A DNA stretch of 12,113 nt from Actinomycetes bacterium (GTDB lineage Bacteria > Actinomycetota > Actinomycetes > Actinomycetales > Cellulomonadaceae): NCBI GenBank assembly GCA_023389455.1, contig JAEWEJ010000085.1:1-12113 (forward strand), given 5' to 3'. The translations under genes were made by a program, and so were the position numbers. The notes under the pieces are model-generated. The model was not told the DNA's origin, ran no database searches, and was given only the letters and a program-made list of their open reading frames with translations. Shown one piece after another: positions 1-5,678 of the stretch. Numbering within the stretch: position 1 is the stretch's first letter; each line of letters opens with the position of its first letter.

Positions 1-9
1 CCGCAGGTC

Positions 10-15
10 AGCCTA
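10..15 (-). promoter_or_regulatory. possible -10 box of a leftward gene outside the window
   Basis: Read on the minus strand this is TAGGCT, preceded by GGG and followed by GACC, close to the TAnnnT -10 elements of leaderless actinobacterial promoters. It would fire leftward, off the window edge, so a divergent gene may start just outside. No convincing -35 is visible. Weak evidence from a single hexamer. Confidence 0.22.
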
Positions 16-133
16 CCCGTGGGCCGCCGACGGGGGACGAGGGCGAGCCGCAGGGGCGCGGCGCGCTGCACGACGGCGGCGTCCGGAACCCCCTGCCGGG
101 TGCCCGCCGGAGGGTGGACGCTCGTCCGTCTGC

Positions 134-171
134 GCCCCGCGCGCGGGGCACCGGGGCGTCGCGCGGCGCCC
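134..171. repeat. GC palindrome and adjacent hairpin upstream of carD
   Basis: Positions 134-149 are a perfect 16-base palindrome (GCCCCGCGCGCGGGGC). Directly after it, GGGCG at 154-158 can pair with CGCCC at 167-171 across an 8-base loop. No T-tract follows either. They could be protein-binding sites, 5'-leader structure or simply products of extreme GC content. The remainder of 1-269 shows no coding region that I can support. Confidence 0.35.
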
Positions 172-194
172 TGACCAGCGGCCTGACCAGCGGC
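171..194. repeat. perfect tandem 12-mer upstream of carD
   Basis: CTGACCAGCGGC occurs twice head to tail, at 171-182 and 183-194, about 40 bases upstream of the candidate carD -10 box. Its location suggests either an activator or repressor site or a slippage duplication. Function unknown. Confidence 0.6.
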
Positions 195-232
195 GACGCC
201 GCGCAGGCCGCGGAATCCGCAGGAGGGGGACG

Positions 233-241
233 TGATACCAT
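233..241 (+). promoter_or_regulatory. candidate extended -10 promoter of carD
   Basis: TGaTACCAT matches the extended -10 form TGnTAnnnT. The hexamer TACCAT (236-241) lies 28 bases before the carD start, leaving a short leader with a Shine-Dalgarno at 253-260. The -35 region 17 bases upstream (GAATCC, 213-218) is poor, as expected for an extended -10 promoter. Alternatively GGAATC (212-217) could be part of an ECF-type promoter, but I see no matching downstream box. Confidence 0.45.
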
Positions 242-269
242 ACACGTCTGCGAAAGGGGACACCGACAG

Positions 270-752
270 ATGACTTTCACTGTTGGGGAGACCGTCGTCT
301 ACCCGCACCACGGTGCAGCCAAGATCGAAGAGATCAAGAGCCGGACCATCCGTGGCGAGGAGAAGATCTACCTCAAGCTCAAGGTCGCGCACGGTGACCT
401 GACCATCGAGGTTCCGGCGGAGAACGTCGATCTCGTGGGTGTCCGCGACGTCGTCGGCCAGGAAGGGCTCGACCGCGTGTTCGAGGTGCTGCGCGCCCCG
501 TACACCGAGGAGCCGACCAACTGGTCGCGTCGGTACAAGGCCAACCTCGAGAAGCTGCAGTCGGGCGACGTCATCAAGGTGGCGGAGGTCGTGCGTGACC
601 TCTCGCGCCGCGACGCCGACCGCGGCCTGTCCGCCGGCGAGAAGCGGATGCTCGCCAAGGCCCGTCAGATCCTCGTCTCGGAGCTGGCCCTGGCCGAGAA
701 GACCGAGGAGGACAAGGCCGAGGCCATCCTCGACGAGGTCCTCGCCTCCTGA
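270..752 (+). CDS. carD: CarD family RNA polymerase-binding transcription regulator
   Basis: CarD binds the beta subunit of RNA polymerase through its N-terminal Tudor-like (RID) domain and stabilises the open promoter complex, especially at rRNA promoters; it is a global, usually essential factor in actinobacteria. The 160-residue product has the normal length. Residues 1-55 form the RID (start MTFTVGETVVYPHHG), including Arg25 in a position equivalent to the RNAP-contacting Arg of M. tuberculosis CarD. The rest is the helical DNA-binding domain with Trp85 in the NWSRRY motif, the conserved Trp that wedges into the upstream edge of the bubble. The frame stays open back to 114, but the ATG at 270 matches the family N-terminus and has AAAGGGGA (253-260) at suitable spacing. 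carD-ispD-ispF order is typical of actinobacteria. A strong hairpin follows. Confidence 0.96.
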   Translation: MTFTVGETVVYPHHGAAKIEEIKSRTIRGEEKIYLKLKVAHGDLTIEVPAENVDLVGVRDVVGQEGLDRVFEVLRAPYTEEPTNWSRRYKANLEKLQSGDVIKVAEVVRDLSRRDADRGLSAGEKRMLAKARQILVSELALAEKTEEDKAEAILDEVLAS

Positions 753-764
753 ACGACAACGCAC

Positions 765-795
765 GACGGTCCGGACGCAGCGCGTCCGGACCGTC
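765..795 (+). terminator. strong hairpin after carD
   Basis: GACGGTCCGGACGC (765-778) pairs perfectly with GCGTCCGGACCGTC (782-795): a 14-bp GC-rich stem with a 3-base loop (AGC), beginning 12 bases after the carD stop. Downstream sequence (TGCTGTGTC) is only mildly T-rich, as is common for terminators in high-GC actinobacteria. It may terminate or attenuate carD transcription before ispD. Confidence 0.7.
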
Positions 796-844
796 TGCTG
801 TGTCGCCAGGACCGCGTGGACGACGAACAGGGCACGATGCGCAC

Positions 845-1588
845 ATGACGATCGCCGCCGTCCTGACCGCCGCGGGCAGCGGGTCGCGCCTGGGACACGA
901 GCTGCCCAAGGCGGTCGTGCCCGTCGCCGGGGACCCGCTGGTGGTGCACGCCGCCCGCGCGCTGCTGGCCGCGCGCTGCGCGGACGGCGCCGCCGTCGCC
1001 CAGCTCGTCGTGACGGCCCCGGCGGCCCACCTCGACGAGGTGGCAGAGCTGCTCGGGCCGGTCGTCGACGAGGCCGCCGCGGAGGTGCGGCTCGACGTGG
1101 TCGGCGGGGGCCGGACGCGTCAGGAGTCCGTGGCCGCGGGGCTGGCCGAGCTCGTCGACGACGTCGACGTGGTGCTCGTGCACGACGCCGCCCGGCCCTT
1201 CGCGCCGCCCGGGCTGGTGGCGCGCGTCGTGGACGCCGTGCGGGCCGGGCACGTGGCCGTGGTGCCTGGTCTGCCCGTGGTCGACACGGTCAAGCGCGTC
1301 GGCGAGGGCGACGGCACGGGGCGTCCTGTGCTCGAGACCGTCCCGCGCGCCGACCTGGTCGCGGTCCAGACGCCCCAGGGCTTCGCCCGTGACGTGCTCG
1401 AGCGCGCGCACGCCGTCGGGTCGGGCCGCGGCGCGCACGAGAGCACCGCCGCCTCCGACGACGCCGGCCTGGTCGAGTCGACCGGCGTCGCCGTGTGGGT
1501 GGTGCCCGGTGACGAGCGCGCCGCGAAGGTGACGACGGCCCGCGACCTGCTGGTCGCCCAGGCCCTGACGACGGGAGCACCCGCGTGA
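845..1588 (+). CDS. ispD: 2-C-methyl-D-erythritol 4-phosphate cytidylyltransferase
   Basis: IspD joins CTP and 2-C-methyl-D-erythritol 4-phosphate to give CDP-ME in the cytoplasmic MEP pathway to isoprenoids. The 247-residue product is of normal size. Visible family motifs are the N-terminal nucleotide loop AAGSGSRLGHELPK (residues 9-22, Arg15 and Lys22 equivalent to the catalytic Arg/Lys), VHDAARPF (112-119), RADLVAVQTPQGF (168-180), SDDA (204-207) and GDERAAKVT (222-230). The ATG at 845 gives the canonical MTIAAVLTAAG start; the frame extends upstream to 800 without family-like sequence. Only a weak Shine-Dalgarno (CAGGG near 828-832) is seen. The stop overlaps the ispF start by 4 bases, implying translational coupling. 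A hairpin separates it from carD, so it may rely on readthrough or its own weak promoter. Confidence 0.96.
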   Translation: MTIAAVLTAAGSGSRLGHELPKAVVPVAGDPLVVHAARALLAARCADGAAVAQLVVTAPAAHLDEVAELLGPVVDEAAAEVRLDVVGGGRTRQESVAAGLAELVDDVDVVLVHDAARPFAPPGLVARVVDAVRAGHVAVVPGLPVVDTVKRVGEGDGTGRPVLETVPRADLVAVQTPQGFARDVLERAHAVGSGRGAHESTAASDDAGLVESTGVAVWVVPGDERAAKVTTARDLLVAQALTTGAPA

Positions 1589-2073
1589 ACCTGCGGACCG
1601 GCATCGGCATCGACGTGCACGCCTACGACCCGGACCCGGCGCCCGACGCCGTGCTGCACCTGGCCGGTCTCGAGTGGCCGGGGGAGCGTCCCCTGGCCGG
1701 GCACTCCGACGCGGACGTCGCGGCGCACGCCGCCGCCGACGCGCTGCTGTCCGCCGCCGGGCTGGGTGACCTCGGCCAGCAGTTCGGCACCTCGGACCCG
1801 CGGTGGGCCGGTGCCTCGGGCGCGGCGCTGCTCGCCGAGGCCGCGCGCCGCGTGCGCGCCGCCGGCTTCACCATCGGCAACGTGGCCGTCCAGGTGGTGG
1901 GGAACCGGCCCAAGCTCGGCCCCCGCCGCATCGAGGCGCAGGCGGTGCTGTCGATGGCCTGCGGGGCCGTGGTGACGGTGAGCGCCACCACCACCGACGG
2001 CCTGGGGCTGACGGGCCGGGGCGAGGGGGTCGCCGCCATCGCGACCGCGCTCGTCACCCTCGACGTCGCGTGA
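1585..2073 (+). CDS. ispF: 2-C-methyl-D-erythritol 2,4-cyclodiphosphate synthase
   Basis: IspF cyclises CDP-ME 2-phosphate to ME-cyclodiphosphate with release of CMP, two steps after IspD; it is a homotrimer with a zinc ion per active site. The 162-residue product is of normal length. The zinc ligands are visible: Asp10 and His12 in GIGIDVHAY, and His48 in GHSDADVAAHAAADALL. FGTSDP (residues 68-73) and the C-terminal TTTDGLGLTGRGEG motif, which lines the CDP pocket, are intact. The start is GTG within the GTGA overlap with the ispD stop, preceded by CGGGAG at 1572-1577. The two genes form one operon. The usual next gene in actinobacteria, cysS, is displaced here by about 4.9 kb. Confidence 0.97.
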   Translation: MNLRTGIGIDVHAYDPDPAPDAVLHLAGLEWPGERPLAGHSDADVAAHAAADALLSAAGLGDLGQQFGTSDPRWAGASGAALLAEAARRVRAAGFTIGNVAVQVVGNRPKLGPRRIEAQAVLSMACGAVVTVSATTTDGLGLTGRGEGVAAIATALVTLDVA

Positions 2074-2074
2074 C

Positions 2075-2090
2075 GCGTCCGCGCGGGCGC
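2075..2090 (+). terminator. weak hairpin after ispF
   Basis: GCGTCC (2075-2080) can pair with GGGCGC (2085-2090), with one G-U pair and a GCGC loop, starting 2 bases past the ispF stop; CCCGTTC follows. A possible terminator, but short and not U-rich. A second small hairpin, CGAGG-N5-CCTCG, lies at 2122-2136. Confidence 0.28.
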
Positions 2091-2103
2091 CCCGTTCAGG
2101 ATG

Positions 2104-2117
2104 TGGGAACGCTGCCA
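2104..2117. promoter_or_regulatory. LacI-family (CelR-like) operator candidate
   Basis: TGGGAACGCTGCCA is an imperfect palindrome with the central CG characteristic of LacI-family operators. It matches 12 of 14 bases of the CelR box TGGGAGCGCTCCCA known from cellulolytic actinobacteria (recalled, not searched). The flanks extend the symmetry by G and C (2103, 2118). It lies in the 142-bp gap between ispF and the small ORF at 2216, about 98 bases upstream of that start. The target gene is uncertain. Confidence 0.4.
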
Positions 2118-2201
2118 CCCGCGAGGGTGAACCTCGGGCGTGCGGCCTGCGCCTGCGGCGCCGGCGGCCGGGCGCGCGTCGCCATCCGGACGAATCGCCG
2201 G

Positions 2202-2207
2202 TACCGT
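2202..2207 (+). promoter_or_regulatory. candidate -10 box of a leaderless promoter
   Basis: TACCGT fits TAnnnT and sits 8 bases before the GTG at 2216, which has no Shine-Dalgarno. This is the arrangement expected of a leaderless transcript and resembles that of cysS in this window (GCCGGTAnnnT upstream of GTG). No clear -35 is visible. Confidence 0.38.
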
Positions 2208-2215
2208 CCCTCCTC

Positions 2216-2473
2216 GTGACGGTGCCATCGACGGACAGCGAGCGTGCTCCCGCGCTCGACGCACCCCCGCCGGTGGGCGCGTCCCGGCCGCTCCCGCGCC
2301 GGGTGCCGGCCCTGCCCGTGCGGCAACGCAACCGGGTGTCGATCGAGACGCTCGAGGCGACGTTCGCGGGCCTGCAGCAGGTCGACGAGAACGCGCGGCC
2401 GGCGGCGCCCGCGGCACCGCCGGCCGACCTCTGGCCACCCGTGACGGGGAGCCAGCCGCACGTCACCGCGTGA
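2216..2473 (+). CDS. small hypothetical protein, 85 aa
   Basis: I do not recognise this protein. Support for coding comes from strongly G/C-biased third codon positions and the -10-like box 8 bases before the GTG start. The product is rich in Pro, Ala and Arg. A basic stretch (LPRRVPALPVRQRNR, about residues 26-40) is followed by a segment likely to be helical (SIETLEATFAGLQQVDEN, about 42-59) and a Pro/Ala-rich tail. No signal peptide, membrane segment or known motif is seen. The PRRVP sequence vaguely recalls the C-terminal tails of some actinobacterial histidine kinases, but that is too weak to name it. Its last 11 bases overlap the end of the convergent oxidoreductase gene. It could be a real short protein or a chance frame in GC-rich DNA. 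Confidence 0.42.
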   Translation: MTVPSTDSERAPALDAPPPVGASRPLPRRVPALPVRQRNRVSIETLEATFAGLQQVDENARPAAPAAPPADLWPPVTGSQPHVTA

Positions 2474-3407
2474 GGAGCACGAGCTTCCCGCCGGCGTGAC
2501 CCTCCTGGCTGCGGCGGTGCGCGCAGGCCGCGTCCTCCAGTGCGAACGTGCCCGTGACGAGCACGTCCAGGGAGCCGTCTGCCGCGAGGGCCGTGAGCTG
2601 GCTGCGCGCGGCGTCCCGGACGTCGTCGCCGGGGTCGGCGCCCGGGCCGTGGCCCAGCGCGAGGACGCCCAGCCGTACGGCGCGGTCCAGGGCCACGAGG
2701 GTGGCGACGCGTGACCGGTCGGTGACCAGGGCGAGCGACGTCTCCAGCGCCTCGTCGGTCCCCGCGGCGTCGATGGCGACGCTCACCCGGCCCACACCCG
2801 GCTCGAGCTCGCGCACGCGCTCCAGCAGGCCGGGCCCGTAGGCGACGGGCTCGGCGCCGAGGCGTCGAAGGCAGTCGTGCCAGCGGGGCGACGCGGTCGC
2901 CACCACCCGGGCACCGCGCAGCACCGCCAGCTGCACGGCCGTGCGCCCCACGCCGCCGGACGCCCCGTGGACGAGCACGACGTCCTCGGCGCGCACGGCC
3001 GTGGCGTCCACGGCGTGCGCGGCCGCGACCCCCGCTGCGAGCAGCCCGGCGGCCTGCGCGACCCCGAGCCGCTCGGGCCGCCGCACGAGCACCCGCTGCG
3101 GCACCGTCACGACGTCCGCGTACCCGCCCGTGACGGGCCAGGCGACGACCTCGTCGCCGGGGGAGTACCACCGCACGCCCGGGCCGACCTCCTCCACGAC
3201 GCCGGCGACCTCGAGCCCCAGGCGCACCGGCGGGTGCCCGCCCGACCCGAGGGCGTACGACTTCCAGTCCCACGGGTTGACGCCCGCGGCGTGCACCCGG
3301 ACGCGCACGTCGCCCGGGCCCGGGGGTGGCAGGTCGACCTCGACGACGCGCAGCACCTCCGGCCCTCCGAGCGCGCTCGCGACCACCGCCCGTCCCACGT
3401 CCGCCAT
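2463..3407 (-). CDS. MDR-superfamily NADP-dependent (quinone) oxidoreductase
   Basis: A 314-residue zinc-independent medium-chain dehydrogenase/reductase of the quinone oxidoreductase type, expected to reduce quinones or activated enones/aldehydes with NADPH. The N-terminal half (to about residue 115) is the GroES-like fold, with GDVRVRVHAAGVNPWDWK (32-49), GLEVAGVVEEVGPGV (64-78) and GDEVVAW. The Rossmann domain carries VHGASGGVGRTAVQLA (146-161), the AxxGxxG-type NAD(P) loop. The cysteine cluster of structural-zinc alcohol dehydrogenases is absent. The ATG at 3407 follows AGGGTGG and gives a family-like N-terminus; the frame extends far upstream without homology. It lies 70 bases after the lactone oxidase stop on the same strand, so it may be co-transcribed. 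Substrate unknown. Confidence 0.9.
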   Translation of the reverse strand: MADVGRAVVASALGGPEVLRVVEVDLPPPGPGDVRVRVHAAGVNPWDWKSYALGSGGHPPVRLGLEVAGVVEEVGPGVRWYSPGDEVVAWPVTGGYADVVTVPQRVLVRRPERLGVAQAAGLLAAGVAAAHAVDATAVRAEDVVLVHGASGGVGRTAVQLAVLRGARVVATASPRWHDCLRRLGAEPVAYGPGLLERVRELEPGVGRVSVAIDAAGTDEALETSLALVTDRSRVATLVALDRAVRLGVLALGHGPGADPGDDVRDAARSQLTALAADGSLDVLVTGTFALEDAACAHRRSQEGHAGGKLVLLTR

Positions 3408-3421
3408 CCGACCACCCTGAC

Positions 3422-3460
3422 GTCTGGCGCGTCCCCCGACCAGACCATCGGGGTACCCCG
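3422..3460. repeat. two inverted repeats between the minus-strand oxidoreductase genes
   Basis: The 70-bp gap 3408-3477 holds GTCTGG (3422-3427) paired with CCAGAC (3440-3445) across 12 bases, and the perfect 12-base palindrome CGGGGTACCCCG (3449-3460). They could be operator sites for the MDR gene or a weak terminator of the upstream lactone oxidase gene. No T-tract is present. Confidence 0.4.
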
Positions 3461-3477
3461 TTCGCCTGAACACGCCC

Positions 3478-4818
3478 TCAGGGCAGCGGCCCCAGGACGT
3501 GGTCGACGTACGCGTTGCGGAACGTGCCCGTGGGGTCGACGCGGGCACGGACCCGGTTCGCGTCCGCGAGATGGGGGTACAGCTCGGCGAGGCGCACGTG
3601 GTCCAGCCCGTGCAGCTTGCCCCAGTGGGGGCGGCCGTCGACCTGCGCGACGATCCGCTCGACCGCGTCGAAGTACCGGCGGTGCGGCATGCGGTGGTAC
3701 TGGTGGACGGCCACGTAGCCGGTCGCCCGGCCGTGCGCGGTCGACAGCCACAGGTCGTCGGCGGCGGCGAAGCGGACCTCGGTCGGGAACGGGACGCGCT
3801 CGCCGGTGCTGCGCAGCCACGCGTCGACCTCCCGCAGGACGTCGGCGACGTGCTCGCGCGGCACGGCGTACTCCATCTCCCGAAACCGGACGCGGCGTCG
3901 TGCGACGAAGACGTCGGCGGAGGAGCCGGTGTACGTGCGGGCGGCCAGCGCACGGCTCGCGACCCGGTTGAGCCGCGGGACGACCGGCGGGTGCGCGGCG
4001 GCGATCCGGTTCGTGAGCGTGAACAGGCCGTTGGACAGCACCTCGTCGTCCACCAGGTGGCGCAGCGGCGGCAGCGGCAGGTCGACGTCGTCGCCGACGC
4101 GGTTGTTGCGCTTGGTCAGCGCGCGGTCCGTGTGCGGGAACCAGAAGAACTCGAAGTGGTCGTTGTCGTCGACGAGCGCGTCGAGACCGTCGAGCACGTC
4201 GCGCACCGCCATCGGCTCCTCGCGCGCGGCGAGCCGGAAGGCGGGCACGACGTCGAGCGTGACGGCGGCGAGCACGCCGGCGGTCCCCAGCCCGAGTCGT
4301 GCGAGCTCGAACAGGTCGGGGTCATGGTGCGCCGACACGTCGACGACGTCACCCGTGGCGGTGACGAGGCGGCAGCCGGCCACCTGGGTGGCCAGGCCGC
4401 CGAGCCGCGCGCCGGTGCCGTGCGTGCCGGTGCTGATGGCGCCCGCGACGGTCTGGCGGTCGATGTCGCCGAGGTTGCGCATCGCCAGCCCGCGGGCGGC
4501 GAGGCCGGCGTTGAGCTCGGCGAGCCGCATGCCGGCGCCCACCGTGACCCGGGCGGTGCCGTCCGGTCGGGGCTCGACGCGCTCGAACGCGGACAGGGCG
4601 TCGAGGCGCACCTGGACGCCGTCGGTCACGGCGGCGCCGGTGAACGAGTGGCCGGCGCCGACGGCGCGCAGCCGGTGCCCGGCGGCGGTGGCCGCGCGCA
4701 CCTCCTGGGCCAGCGCACCCAGGTCCTGCGGGCGAGCCACTCGGTGGGGGGTCGCGCTCTGCGTCCCCGCCCAGTTGCGCCACGTCGGGGCGTCGCGGAC
4801 GGAGCAACGTCCTGCCAT
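3478..4818 (-). CDS. FAD-dependent aldonolactone oxidase (D-arabinono/L-gulono-1,4-lactone oxidase family)
   Basis: A VAO-fold flavoenzyme that oxidises an aldonolactone (or a related alditol) at the expense of O2 or another acceptor; oxidases of this family release H2O2. The 446 residues suit the family. The FAD PP-loop is AVGAGHSFTG (52-61); His57 occupies the position that carries covalent FAD in several relatives. GAISTGTHGTG (127-137) is the second FAD segment. The C-terminal ALO domain shows RRVRFREMEYAVP and the signature HWGK (398-401), which lines the active site. The start at 4818 gives the family-like TWRNWAG near residue 12; the longer frame to 4965 would overlap the operator. No good Shine-Dalgarno is seen, so it may be leaderless. 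It is divergent from tetR. Alditol oxidase is the main alternative, so the substrate is open. Confidence 0.9.
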   Translation of the reverse strand: MAGRCSVRDAPTWRNWAGTQSATPHRVARPQDLGALAQEVRAATAAGHRLRAVGAGHSFTGAAVTDGVQVRLDALSAFERVEPRPDGTARVTVGAGMRLAELNAGLAARGLAMRNLGDIDRQTVAGAISTGTHGTGARLGGLATQVAGCRLVTATGDVVDVSAHHDPDLFELARLGLGTAGVLAAVTLDVVPAFRLAAREEPMAVRDVLDGLDALVDDNDHFEFFWFPHTDRALTKRNNRVGDDVDLPLPPLRHLVDDEVLSNGLFTLTNRIAAAHPPVVPRLNRVASRALAARTYTGSSADVFVARRRVRFREMEYAVPREHVADVLREVDAWLRSTGERVPFPTEVRFAAADDLWLSTAHGRATGYVAVHQYHRMPHRRYFDAVERIVAQVDGRPHWGKLHGLDHVRLAELYPHLADANRVRARVDPTGTFRNAYVDHVLGPLP

Positions 4819-4824
4819 CCCGTC

Positions 4825-4854
4825 AGCATCCGGCTGGGCGGACGTCCAAGTCAA
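4825..4854 (-). promoter_or_regulatory. candidate promoter of the lactone oxidase gene
   Basis: On the minus strand, TTGACT (4854-4849) is separated by 18 bases from GATGCT (4830-4825), a modest -10 match, followed by 6 bases and the ATG at 4818. This spacing would yield a leaderless mRNA, in line with the absent Shine-Dalgarno. The -35 box lies inside the left arm of the inverted repeat 4849-4873. Confidence 0.4.
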
Positions 4855-4873
4855 GTGCGCGAAATCCTTGACT
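4849..4873. promoter_or_regulatory. candidate TetR operator (AGTCAAG-N11-CTTGACT)
   Basis: A perfect 7-bp inverted repeat, AGTCAAG (4849-4855) and CTTGACT (4867-4873), spans 25 bases in the spacer between the lactone oxidase and tetR. Each arm contains an outward-facing TTGACT, so a dimeric repressor bound here would cover both -35 boxes. Divergent placement next to its gene is the usual position of a TetR-family operator. An additional imperfect direct repeat, GACTATCG / GACTACCG, lies at 4870-4877 and 4882-4889. Confidence 0.6.
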
Positions 4874-4896
4874 ATCGTCACGACTACCGATGAGAT
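4868..4896 (+). promoter_or_regulatory. candidate promoter of tetR-aldolase operon
   Basis: TTGACT (4868-4873) is followed after 17 bases by TGAGAT (4891-4896), a moderate match to TATAAT. Transcription would start near 4903, leaving a leader of about 60 bases with the strong Shine-Dalgarno GAGGAGGA at 4953-4960. The -35 box overlaps the right operator arm. Confidence 0.45.
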
Positions 4897-4964
4897 GAAC
4901 CCCGTGAGAGGCGTCGACAGCTGCCGGGGGGGCGTGCTGCTCGGACGTCCGCGAGGAGGAAGCA

Positions 4965-5678
4965 ATGAACCGTCTGCCGGTCGCCGAGCGCCGTGAGCAG
5001 CTCATCGAGGCGGCACTGACCGTCGCAAGCCGGGAGGGCATCGACGGCGCCACGGTCAGAGCCGTCGCCGCAGAAGCGGGCGTCTCCCTGGGCGTCGTCC
5101 ACTACTGCTTCCGTGACAAGGACGAGCTCCTGCGTGCGATGGCGCACACGATCACGGAGCGCAACCTGGCACGTGGCATGGCCGAGATGCCGGAGCGGGC
5201 TCCGGCCCGCGACCTCATCCTCGGGGTCCTCGAAGGGCTGTGGGCGAACATCCGAGCCACGCCCGGGCCGCAGCTCCTCACCTACGAGCTCACGACGACG
5301 TCGCTGCGGCACCCGGAGCTCAAGCAGGTCGGCATCGACCAGTACGTCGTCAGCTGGGCCGCGGCGGAGCGGTTCCTCGAGGAGGTCGAGCGCGCCGGTG
5401 GCATCACCTGGCGGGTGCCGCGCCACCTCGTGGCGCGCGCCATCATCGCGACGATCGACGGGGTGTCGCTGGCGTGGCTCGTCGACGGGGACGAGGACGC
5501 CGGGTACCAGGGGCTGCGCATGTTCGCCGAGCACCTCGCGTCGCTGGCCGTGCCGGTCGACGAGGCGCTCCTGCTCGGGGCCACGGACGCCGAGGGGCAG
5601 GGGGCCGACGTGGTGCAGGCCGACCTCCACCGGCTCCCGGCGCAGCCGGCCGCGACGGGGGTGTCCGCCCTGGCATGA
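4965..5678 (+). CDS. TetR family transcriptional regulator
   Basis: A 237-residue one-component regulator. The N-terminal helix-turn-helix is at about residues 28-50 (ATVRAVAAEAGVSLGVVHYCF), followed by the family-typical DKDELL. The C-terminal part (about 75-200) is a helical ligand-binding and dimerisation domain resembling the BetI-like TetR_C group. After residue 205 comes a Gly/Ala-rich, probably disordered tail. The ATG at 4965 follows GAGGAGGA at ideal spacing. It is divergent from the lactone oxidase, with a 25-bp inverted repeat between them, so it probably represses itself, the aldolase gene and the oxidase gene. It overlaps the next gene by 4 bases (ATGA). The inducer is unknown; a sugar-acid, lactone or amino-acid metabolite would fit the neighbours. 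Confidence 0.93.
   Translation: MNRLPVAERREQLIEAALTVASREGIDGATVRAVAAEAGVSLGVVHYCFRDKDELLRAMAHTITERNLARGMAEMPERAPARDLILGVLEGLWANIRATPGPQLLTYELTTTSLRHPELKQVGIDQYVVSWAAAERFLEEVERAGGITWRVPRHLVARAIIATIDGVSLAWLVDGDEDAGYQGLRMFAEHLASLAVPVDEALLLGATDAEGQGADVVQADLHRLPAQPAATGVSALA

Noticed and set aside
114..269. N-terminal extension of carD
   Set aside because: The added residues are low-complexity, the promoter-like box lies inside it, and CarD proteins start at MTFxVGExVVYPxHG.
1120..3273. Very long open frame (over 700 codons) on the minus strand across ispD, ispF and the oxidoreductase gene
   Set aside because: It is Arg/Gly/Ala-rich low-complexity translation antisense or out of frame to well-recognised genes; a typical effect of high GC3.
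3499..4893. Open plus-strand frame antisense to the lactone oxidase gene
   Set aside because: The minus-strand product has FAD and HWGK motifs at expected positions; the plus frame is compositional.
4819..4965. 49-residue N-terminal extension of the lactone oxidase
   Set aside because: It would cover both divergent promoters and the inverted repeat; homologues start shortly before the NWAG motif.
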